Below are positions 27,789 through 34,950 of a DNA stretch of 64,000 nucleotides, one piece after another. Source of the DNA: Novispirillum itersonii subsp. itersonii ATCC 12639 (GTDB lineage: Bacteria; Pseudomonadota; Alphaproteobacteria; Rhodospirillales; Rhodospirillaceae); NCBI RefSeq assembly GCF_000381985.1, contig NZ_KB907344.1, positions 150,622 to 214,621 on the forward strand, given 5' to 3'. Made by a program: the position numbers and the translations under genes. Numbering within the stretch: position 1 is the stretch's first letter; every line of letters starts with the position of its first letter. The notes under the pieces were generated by a model. The model was not told the DNA's origin, ran no database searches, and worked only from the letters and a program-made list of their open reading frames with translations.

Positions 27789-29414
27789 CTAACGGGCCGC
27801 CCCGTCAGACCGCAGCATCGGCATCGCCCGCTGGCGGCAGTCGGTACGCGGGCACTGACGGCAGGAAATCCCCACCGGGTCACCCGCATGGGCCGAGCTG
27901 ACATCAAGCCCATCCCCATAGACCATATGCCGGGCATAGGATGCCTCGCAGCCGATCATCACACAGTGATGGGTCCGGGCTGCCCGGAAGCCGCCGCCGG
28001 GACGGGACACCGCCCGGGCAATAAACAGCCATGATGACCCGTCGGGCAACCGGGCCAGCTGGGTCATCACCCGGTCCGGGTTGAGAAAGGCAGTGTGACT
28101 GATCCAGCGCGGACAGGTCCCGCTGTAACGGGGCAGACGCAGGCCGGAGGCTGAAAACCGCTTGGAGATGTTCCCGGCAATATCGGTCCGCAACAGATGG
28201 AACGGGATCGCGTCGTCCTCAGCCACCCGCAGCGATGTCAGGCGGTGACAGACCTGCTCAAAACTGGCCCCGAACCGGCTTTGCAGCCGTTCGATATCGT
28301 AGCGTTCCTCCCGCGCGGCTTTCAGGAAAGGGTGATAGGGCAGCAGCAGGGCAGCAGCAAAAGCACGGGTCATCGCATCCCGCGCCCGCGCCTGCGCCGC
28401 ATCCCCGGACAGCCGTGGATCACCGGCAATCCCCTCAACCTCCTCTGCCGCTTCTTCCTGCCCCAGAATCCGGGCGGCATGAAAGCGCCACGACGCAATC
28501 GGCAGACTCTCTGCCAGCAGCAGAACCCGCTCTTCCGGCTCATAGCGGCTGTCCGCCTCGCCCAGATCACTGTCCGGGCAGAACCGGATGGTGATGCCGT
28601 GCCGGTCGCGCAGCCGCTCCGCCAGCGCCGCGAACAGGGCGGTATGCTCCGGGTGCAATCCGGCCCGCACCCGCTCCGCCGCCCGCTCAATGGCCGGAAA
28701 ATGGTTCCCGTGGTCATGGATCAGGTCATCCACTTCCTCTTCCGGGCTCTGGCGCGGACGGCGGGAGGTCCGGCCTTCCAGAAAATCAAACATCTGCCCG
28801 GTCAGGCCGCTGAGCTTCTGGCTTTCATCGGCAATCGCGGTGATGAAGCGCTGGCGCTGCACTTCGTCGATATCGCCGTAATCCTCCAGAATTTCAGAAA
28901 AAGAGCGGATCGAAGTGATCAGCGTCAGCAGCTGATGGCTGGTCTCCATCAGATAGGGATCCTGCGCCAGTCGCTCAGCCAGCGTCTCGGTCTGACTGCG
29001 GGCATCCAGATAGGCACGGTATACGGTGACCGCCGCCCGGGCCAGATCGGGGGCGGCGCCGACCAGATGCGGGATATCCTGCACCGGCAGCGGGCTGACC
29101 GACAGCACCGGGTCCGCCGCCAGCTCGGTCAGGTCGGCCGCCAGACGCCCCTCTTCCCGGCCGGACAACGCATCAACCGAGGTCTCCAGACAGGCGGCGA
29201 TCCGCAGCAGCAGTGTTCCGCCAATACTGCGGCGGCTGTGTTCGATCAGGTTGAGGTAACTGGCGGAAACCCCGACCCGTTCCGCCAGCGCCGCCTGTGT
29301 GATCCCCAGATCCTTGCGGCGGGCCCGGATGCGGGGCCCGGTGGCCTGCAGGGCCGCTGAAGCCGACAGACTGTGGGCATGCGCCCCGGCAGGAGAGGAA
29401 GATGGCAGCGTCAT
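27789..29414 (-). CDS. XRE/ScfR-family regulator with an embedded HisKA-like (DHp) segment
   Basis: Transcription factor of about 541 aa (ATG 29414; a GTG at 29426 is an alternative). Order: XRE helix-turn-helix (about 26-85: ARRKDLGITQAALAERVGVS), helical region, a segment at 153-212 that copies a HisKA helix pair (TSHQLLTLITSIRSFSEIL with H160), an IrrE/M78-like middle part lacking HExxH, and the ScfRs (DUF2083) C-terminus with GISCRQCPRTDC and other cysteines that may bind a cluster or metal. ScfR/RamB/PrpC-type regulators control acetate, propionate or glyoxylate-cycle genes by sensing acyl-CoA. The HisKA-like part resembles that of the SSF kinase encoded next door. It probably works with that kinase; see findings. 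Confidence 0.85.
   Translation of the reverse strand: MTLPSSSPAGAHAHSLSASAALQATGPRIRARRKDLGITQAALAERVGVSASYLNLIEHSRRSIGGTLLLRIAACLETSVDALSGREEGRLAADLTELAADPVLSVSPLPVQDIPHLVGAAPDLARAAVTVYRAYLDARSQTETLAERLAQDPYLMETSHQLLTLITSIRSFSEILEDYGDIDEVQRQRFITAIADESQKLSGLTGQMFDFLEGRTSRRPRQSPEEEVDDLIHDHGNHFPAIERAAERVRAGLHPEHTALFAALAERLRDRHGITIRFCPDSDLGEADSRYEPEERVLLLAESLPIASWRFHAARILGQEEAAEEVEGIAGDPRLSGDAAQARARDAMTRAFAAALLLPYHPFLKAAREERYDIERLQSRFGASFEQVCHRLTSLRVAEDDAIPFHLLRTDIAGNISKRFSASGLRLPRYSGTCPRWISHTAFLNPDRVMTQLARLPDGSSWLFIARAVSRPGGGFRAARTHHCVMIGCEASYARHMVYGDGLDVSSAHAGDPVGISCRQCPRTDCRQRAMPMLRSDGAAR
28779..28958 (-). other. HisKA-like segment inside the XRE/ScfR regulator
   Basis: Residues 153-212 align without gaps to the DHp domain of the SSF kinase (H702 region). 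SIRSFSEIL is identical, as is the histidine; the flanks R-Q-R-F/ R-Q-Q-F also agree. The HELRTP motif is changed to HQLLTL, removing the Glu and Pro that kinases need. A 14-base stretch (28897-28910) is identical to 24850-24863 in the kinase gene. Confidence 0.75.
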
Positions 29415-29801
29415 CTGCGGGGGCACTCTGGAAGCGGCGGAAATATCTTTTACAGATTTACTTTTTTACACCACTTTTGCGTCATAATTTACAAATCTTT
29501 TCATCCGCCCCGTCGCCTCCGTTGACCCCGCCCCGGGGGCTGGGTACCGTCTCTGGGTGTGCAGGAGGACGTGGCAAGAGTTGGCAAATCAACCGGCCTG
29601 CCTCCGCAGATGGGACCCGCGATCCGAGACCCCGCCTCCTTCCCGCAACCGCGTCCCGCAAGGGCCGATAGTGCGGCAAGGAAGCGGTGTCTTCGTTTCT
29701 TCGCCATCTCCCTTGCCCCCCGCCCCGAAAGCCCGGTACCGTGGTGCCCTCTTTTCCGTCCACGGCCTTCCGGCGGTGACTGACGACAGGATGCCCGCAC
29801 G
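29415..29801. other. Divergent intergenic region, 387 nt, AT-rich core with a direct repeat
   Basis: It separates the ScfR-type regulator from a metallo-hydrolase gene. 29441-29510 is strikingly AT-rich and contains TTTACAGATTT (29449-29459) and TTTACAAATCT (29488-29498), similar 11-mers 39 nt apart (about four helical turns), fit for binding by the XRE protein itself. The rest (29510-29801) is GC-rich and shows no gene. Confidence 0.4.
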
Positions 29802-30491
29802 ATGACCGCTGTTTCTTCCGGGACCGCTGTTTCTTCCGGCGCGTTTGCCACCCATACCTGTGGCGACTATGACGTCTGCCCGGTGGTGACGGCCCCGCCA
29901 TACCGTGAAAACAGCTATGTCATCCGCCACCGGCCCAGCGGCAGCATCGCCATCGTTGATCCCGGCGACGGCGCAGAAGATATTCTGGCGGCGGCAGAGA
30001 TGCTGGGCGGGGATGTCCGCGCCATTCTGCTGACCCATGCCCATCCCGATCACATTGCCGGGCTGGAAGCCGTTGCCGCCGCCACCGGCGCACCGGTGCT
30101 GGCCCACGCGGATGAACAGCCGATCATCGACGCCGCCCCGCAGTGGGGCCAGATGCTGCTGGGCCGCCCGCTGGCGGTCCCCGCCGTGCAGACCTATACC
30201 GGGGAACCTGAGCTGACTGCCGTCGGGCAGGCCCGGGCGATCGCAACCCCCGGCCATACACCGGGTGGCGTCTGCTATCTGTTTGACGGGGTCGCCTTCA
30301 CCGGGGATAGCCTGTTCATGCGGGGCATCGGCCGCAGCGACTTCCCCGGTGGCAATGGGCCAGCCCTGAACGCCTCGATCACACGTTTTCTCGCCATCGT
30401 GCCCCCCGGGACCCTGCTGTTTTCCGGTCACGGTCCGGCCTGGCGGGCTGAAGAGGCACGGCGCTGGTGGCAGGCCTCCGCAGGCCTGTAA
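29802..30491 (+). CDS. Metallo-beta-lactamase-fold hydrolase (glyoxalase II-like)
   Basis: Zinc-dependent hydrolase of 229 aa, cytoplasmic. The metal motif THAHPDHIAG (HxHxDH), a downstream His in TPGHTPGG, the bridging Asp in FTGDSLF and the last His in FSGHGPA are all present. The fold and sequence resemble hydroxyacylglutathione hydrolase and related YcbL-type proteins; the substrate is uncertain. The first 13 codons contain an exact 18-base tandem duplication (residues TAVSSG twice). AGGA lies upstream of the ATG. It is divergent from the ScfR-type regulator. Confidence 0.85.
   Translation: MTAVSSGTAVSSGAFATHTCGDYDVCPVVTAPPYRENSYVIRHRPSGSIAIVDPGDGAEDILAAAEMLGGDVRAILLTHAHPDHIAGLEAVAAATGAPVLAHADEQPIIDAAPQWGQMLLGRPLAVPAVQTYTGEPELTAVGQARAIATPGHTPGGVCYLFDGVAFTGDSLFMRGIGRSDFPGGNGPALNASITRFLAIVPPGTLLFSGHGPAWRAEEARRWWQASAGL
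29805..29840 (+). repeat. 18-bp tandem duplication at the start of the hydrolase gene
   Basis: ACCGCTGTTTCTTCCGGG is followed directly by a copy that differs only in its last base. The unit is six codons, so copy number change keeps the frame and only lengthens the N-terminus. Confidence 0.8.
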
Positions 30492-30499
30492 ACCCGCCT

Positions 30500-31630
30500 T
30501 CAGGGCACCAACGGGATTGTTGAGAGCGTATTGCCGGACATCACGAAAGAATAGGGCTTTCCCGCCGCACCACGGCGGCGCAACAGATCAAACCGCAGGC
30601 GGGGGGATGCTGCCGGATCGAGCCGGGCCTTCCAGTCCGGCAGGGTCTGGCGGGTCAGCGCCCCGAAAACAACGGACTGTATCGCCCCCCCGACATCGGC
30701 AAAATCCAGCCCGTCGGAATGATCGCGCAGCATCACCAACGCTAACGCCCCGGCGAACAGATGGCCGGTCATGGACACCTCCATCTGGCCTGCGGCAATC
30801 GCCGCCTGTGCCGCAGCCCCCCCGTTGAACCCACCGATCAGCACATCCTCGCCCGGTCTCAGGCCACGGTCAGAAACTGCCGTAACCGCGCCCAGCGCCA
30901 TCGGATCATTGGCACACCAGATGACATCCACATCCGGGCTACGGCGTAACGCGGCTTCCACCCGCTGCTCGGCCACATCCTGCCGCCATTCTCCCGGCAG
31001 ACGGTCCAGCAGCATCACGTCAGGAATTTCGCCCAACGCCCGGTTCAGCCCCCGGGCCCGGTCGCTGGCCGCAGGGGTCGCCAGAACACCATCAACAGCC
31101 AGCAGCCGGATAAACCGCCGCTCCGGGTTCCGGCGGCGGGCGGCGGCAATCAACTGGCTGGCAAGGACAAATCCGGCCTGCTCGTTATCCGCCAGTAAAG
31201 CACCGAGAAAATGCGGACTGGCGGAACGCGGCCCCACCTCCGTCACCGGCATGGCATTCAAAAGCATGAACAGGGGGACTCCGGCCGCCTCGGCCAGTTC
31301 CGCCACAGCCGGTCCGACCCCTTCCTCATTCACCGCAATCAGATAATCAGGCTTCTGGCGCAGCAGATCAGACGCCTGCTGTAAATACAGACGGCGGCTG
31401 CGCTCTGCAGCTGTCGCCGTCAGTGTGACCCCCAGACGGGGGGCCGCATCAGCCATCAGGCGGCCGACACTGAGCCAGAAATCCTCATCGCTCCGGCCCG
31501 GATTCACAAAACCAACGTGAAGCGGACGGTCCGCAGCCTGCCCCGACCGGGGACGGATACCCCCGGCCAGCACCACAGAAGCCCCTGCTGCGCCCAGAAA
31601 ACCCAGCATATGGCGGCGCGTTAACATCAT
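30500..31630 (-). CDS. Periplasmic sugar-binding-like protein (Peripla_BP_4), Tat signal, orphan
   Basis: Exported binding protein of about 376 aa. The N-terminus LTRRHMLGFLGAAGASVVLAGG has a twin-arginine signal. The mature part has the LacI/RbsB-type fold: HVGFVNPGRSDEDFWLSVGR, PDYLIAVNEEGVGPAVAELA, DVIWCANDPMALGAVTAV and LIGGFNGG. No permease or ATPase gene is near, so it may present ligand to a sensor rather than to an importer (inference). Start: ATG 31630 or 31627; a TTG at 31642 is less likely. Its stop is 8 nt from the stop of the convergent hydrolase gene. Confidence 0.82.
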   Translation of the reverse strand: MMLTRRHMLGFLGAAGASVVLAGGIRPRSGQAADRPLHVGFVNPGRSDEDFWLSVGRLMADAAPRLGVTLTATAAERSRRLYLQQASDLLRQKPDYLIAVNEEGVGPAVAELAEAAGVPLFMLLNAMPVTEVGPRSASPHFLGALLADNEQAGFVLASQLIAAARRRNPERRFIRLLAVDGVLATPAASDRARGLNRALGEIPDVMLLDRLPGEWRQDVAEQRVEAALRRSPDVDVIWCANDPMALGAVTAVSDRGLRPGEDVLIGGFNGGAAAQAAIAAGQMEVSMTGHLFAGALALVMLRDHSDGLDFADVGGAIQSVVFGALTRQTLPDWKARLDPAASPRLRFDLLRRRGAAGKPYSFVMSGNTLSTIPLVP

Positions 31631-31711
31631 CCGTCCATTCAATCATTCTAATCTTGGGCGCCACCATAGCGGATGATGCCGGTGACAGCCATGCCTTTAC
31701 TGCATGCCCGT

Positions 31712-32428
31712 TCACCCCTGACGGGCCAGCCCCAGAAACCGCTCCGCCACAGTCAGATCCGCCAGCAGCGCATCCCGGCGGTCCTGCGCTTCCCAGTCCT
31801 CGCCCCACAGCTCAGCCTGAAACAGCTCTTCCAGCAGGGCGGTGCGGAAAATCAGGGCCGCATCACCGTATCCGGTCACAAACGCCAGAGCGGCGCACCA
31901 CGATCCGACCGCCCCGGCCACCACCTGAAACGCGGTCAGCGAGGGGTCATCCATCGCTTCCAGCGCCTGCCGCAGGGCGGTATGGACCTGCACCGGCTGA
32001 TCCTGTGGCATCAGACCGGATGTCACCTGCAACAGAACGGCCAGACGGGTTTCCACCCAGTTGCGGACCGGGGCCCACTCTGCCTGCTGACGGGCCACCA
32101 GATCAGCTGGCTCCGTTACCTCATAACACAGGGTATCGGCATCAACGTAGCGCAGCAGCTCGTCAATAATCGCTGCCCGTTGCCCGCCGATCCGCTCGAT
32201 CATGGTGTTGACGAGCTGGGTCATCGGCATCCGCGACGGATCAACCTCTTTCTCCACCGCCGCCCACTCGGCGGCCACGGCGTCGGCCAGCCCCTGCGAT
32301 GCCACCGCCAGATCATGCTTACCCGGTGTCTTCAGACGACGACCGTCCAGCTCCACCGCATAGTGGCCGGGGACAGCCTCAACAACCCTGACCTCTTTCC
32401 AGAACCGGCGCGGATGTTGCGATGCCAT
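31712..32428 (-). CDS. ATP12-family F1-ATPase assembly chaperone
   Basis: Cytoplasmic chaperone of about 238 aa that, by homology to yeast Atp12, binds free F1 alpha subunit during ATP synthase assembly; it is typical of alphaproteobacteria and mitochondria. Signature segments: RRFWKEV near the N-terminus, VELDGRRLKTPGKHDL, VAAEWAAVEKEVDPSRMPMTQLVNTMIERI and YVDADTLCYEVTEP. ATG 32428 with GAGAGACGAAAG is preferred to the long upstream extension. In many alphaproteobacteria this gene follows the HAD/rluC/crcB/rarA block; here about 10 kb of other genes lie between (inference from memory of typical synteny). Confidence 0.9.
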   Translation of the reverse strand: MASQHPRRFWKEVRVVEAVPGHYAVELDGRRLKTPGKHDLAVASQGLADAVAAEWAAVEKEVDPSRMPMTQLVNTMIERIGGQRAAIIDELLRYVDADTLCYEVTEPADLVARQQAEWAPVRNWVETRLAVLLQVTSGLMPQDQPVQVHTALRQALEAMDDPSLTAFQVVAGAVGSWCAALAFVTGYGDAALIFRTALLEELFQAELWGEDWEAQDRRDALLADLTVAERFLGLARQG

Positions 32429-32503
32429 CTTTCGTCTCTCCGTCAAACTCTTATCGGGCAAAACCACTTCTGCCCGCATCCCGGGGACAAACCCCGGCGC
32501 AGA

Positions 32504-32540
32504 CAAAAAAAGACCCGGGCAGAACAGCCCTGCCCGGGTC
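32504..32540 (-). terminator. Intrinsic terminator after the AsmA-family gene
   Basis: Stem GACCCGGGCA/TGCCCGGGTC (10 bp) with a 9-nt loop, followed on the minus strand by seven T. It is a textbook Rho-independent terminator 39 nt after the asmA-like stop codon and isolates that gene from the ATP12 gene. Confidence 0.9.
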
Positions 32541-32579
32541 ATGATCCTCTGCTGAACCGGGGGACTCCCCCGGCTCTCC

Positions 32580-34733
32580 TCAGTTGGACTTCAGCAGACC
32601 GCCAATCCCGTTCAGGACGCCCGCAGGCCCTGTCGGGGCCTGTTTAGCCGGTTGCGTCCCGCTCTGGGAAGAAGAATTCTGCGTACCCCCCTTGGCCTTT
32701 TCGCCACGGGCCGTCGCGCAGGGGGTGGTGTCAGCGGTGGCCCCGCCGATCAGCGCCCCGACCACCGTTGACAGACCGCCGGTGGCAGCCGCAGCCCCGA
32801 CAGAGGCCACTGCCCCGACCGCCGCCATGGCATCAATCCCGACCCGGGGCTGCCCCAGCGTGCCCTGCAGACGCAGCAGTTCCGCCAGCTTCCCGGCGCT
32901 CAGCCCGGTCCCGCTTTTGGTATAAGGCTGCACGCCGACATCCAGCCCTTCGGTCGCCAGATTCAGCGACCCGCTGGACACCAGATTCATCCGGGTGGTT
33001 TCAAAGGCAATCTGTTTGTTCCAGTCCATCAGCCCTTTGGTGGATTTCAGGTGGATTTCACCGCAGGCCAGTTCGGTATACGGCGGACGCTGACTGCTCG
33101 GGTCCAGCGCCTCACCGATCTGGGCGAAGATGTCACCGCCGATCCAGTCGATCACCGAATTATGGATCCGGCCCTGCCCCATGGAGATGGTGACGGCCCC
33201 ATCCAGCGAGGCCAGCAGCGCCGCCACCGATGCCCCGTGCCCTTTGGCCGAGATGGTGCCGCTGGTCGGCACCGCCGAGAGCAGATCCGGCTTCCCGGCC
33301 TGCTCAAACAAGCGGCCAAGCACAACCTTATCCAGCTTCACATCCGCGGTCAGCGCCGCAATACCGGCTGTTCCGGCCGGGGCTGCGGTCATGTCCAGCG
33401 TCACCGCGACAAGGCCTTCGCCGATTTTGGCCTGCGCCGGGGTCAGCTTCAGGCGGCCATTGTCCAAGGCCGCCTGTACTGCCACCGCCTCCAGAACCAT
33501 ACTGTTCGGCAGGGTCAGTCTGGCCACCTGCACGTCAGCCTTCGCATCAACACTGCGCAGGGCATCAAGATGCAGCGGATCAGACGGCAGAACCTTTTTG
33601 GCCTGTCCCCCTGCCGGGGTGGACGGCTGCGACGGCTTCGCCCCTTTGGCCGGGGCGGATGGCAGAACGGTTTCAGTCGCCCCGAACCATTCCCGCAAAT
33701 CCACCGCCGGGGACTTGAGCGCCGCATCAACCTTCGGACGCGGCCCTGCGGTATTGACCGCCACCGATCCGGTCAGCGCCGTTTTCGCGACAACCGCTTC
33801 CAGAGCACTGATTTTCCACGCCGCACCGCCACCGGAGAGATCCCCCGACAGCGTGACCGGGGGCACACCCTCAGCCGGGACCAGCCCCTTCAGACCGGCA
33901 TAGCTATCCGCCTTGACGCTGATCTTCAGCGCCACCCCCTGCACCGCCTTCGGGTCCTTAATCTGCCCGGCGGCAGACAGGGCAACCCCACCGAAATCGC
34001 CTTTCAGGTCAACCGGGAACGGGGCAGACGCCGGGCCCAGCAGCGCCTGAAGCGGGCCAAGCTTGCCAGCAATCTGATATGGGATCGCGTTGTAAGCCCC
34101 TTTGACCGACAGGGTCAGCGGATCAGACGGAGACGGCGCAGACAGGGTCAGCGCATCAAAGTCAAAAGTGGTGGTGGTGCCTTTGGCGGCATCCTTCAGA
34201 GTAATATGCGCTTTTTCGATATCCAGCGCCCCGATGAAGGGCACAGACGCCCCGCCGGATCCGGCGGGGGCGGCCGGGGCCGACGCAGCGGGGGCCGGAG
34301 CGGATGCCGTGCTCGGGGCCGGGGCAACCGCCGGAAGTTCCGGCGTCATCTCCCAGTTCCCGGTCCCCTTTTTATCCGTTTCCAGCAGGATATCGGGCTT
34401 GACCAGCACAACACGGGTCAGGCGGATATCACCGCGCAGGGCGGGCAGCAGCTCAATCGCCGCCTCAACCCGCTCAACCGACACCATATCAGGGCGGCTG
34501 CCCCAGCTGGCATTGGTCAGACGCGCTTTGTTGACGATCAGCTTCGGGGTCAGGCCCAGCGACAGGCTGAGGTCACCTTCCAGAACCAGCTTGCGGCCGG
34601 TCAGGCGTTGCACCTCCTCCTGGATGGTGCCCTTGTAGCGGTTGACATCCAGTGTCAGCAGGATGGCAACGGCGGCCAGCACCAAGGCGACGAGCAGCCC
34701 TCCCAGCGCCTTGATCATGGTCATCGGACGCAT
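32580..34733 (-). CDS. AsmA-family protein
   Basis: Envelope protein of 717 aa with one N-terminal membrane anchor (about residues 6-28, IKALGGLLVALVLAAVAILL) and a large periplasmic region. AsmA features: the N-terminal domain with VNRYKGTIQEEVQRLTGRKL and GDLSLSLGLTPKLIVNKARL, and the C-terminal AsmA_2 part with GTISAKGHGASVAALLASLDG and GQGRIHNSVIDWIGGD. A Pro/Ala-rich linker (about 135-160) and another near 355-375 are low complexity. AsmA-like proteins belong to the bridge-like lipid-transport/outer-membrane homeostasis group. GGGGA precedes the ATG. It is divergent from the macroglobulin gene and ends in a strong terminator. Confidence 0.88.
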   Translation of the reverse strand: MRPMTMIKALGGLLVALVLAAVAILLTLDVNRYKGTIQEEVQRLTGRKLVLEGDLSLSLGLTPKLIVNKARLTNASWGSRPDMVSVERVEAAIELLPALRGDIRLTRVVLVKPDILLETDKKGTGNWEMTPELPAVAPAPSTASAPAPAASAPAAPAGSGGASVPFIGALDIEKAHITLKDAAKGTTTTFDFDALTLSAPSPSDPLTLSVKGAYNAIPYQIAGKLGPLQALLGPASAPFPVDLKGDFGGVALSAAGQIKDPKAVQGVALKISVKADSYAGLKGLVPAEGVPPVTLSGDLSGGGAAWKISALEAVVAKTALTGSVAVNTAGPRPKVDAALKSPAVDLREWFGATETVLPSAPAKGAKPSQPSTPAGGQAKKVLPSDPLHLDALRSVDAKADVQVARLTLPNSMVLEAVAVQAALDNGRLKLTPAQAKIGEGLVAVTLDMTAAPAGTAGIAALTADVKLDKVVLGRLFEQAGKPDLLSAVPTSGTISAKGHGASVAALLASLDGAVTISMGQGRIHNSVIDWIGGDIFAQIGEALDPSSQRPPYTELACGEIHLKSTKGLMDWNKQIAFETTRMNLVSSGSLNLATEGLDVGVQPYTKSGTGLSAGKLAELLRLQGTLGQPRVGIDAMAAVGAVASVGAAAATGGLSTVVGALIGGATADTTPCATARGEKAKGGTQNSSSQSGTQPAKQAPTGPAGVLNGIGGLLKSN

Positions 34734-34950
34734 GTCTGATCCCCTTCTTTTTCCGACAGAACCCAGAACATTCAGCCTTTATCTTATAGCAACCACCCGG
34801 GATTGCGACCCCTCCGCCGTCACAGACACCCAAATATTGCCATGGCAGACATAGATCTGGCCGGAAAAGCAGCAGAAATTTCCGTTGCTTCACCGGGATG
34901 GCGGGCGCAGTCTGCCTGTTCGATGGATGGTGTGTATGAGGGGTAAAGCG

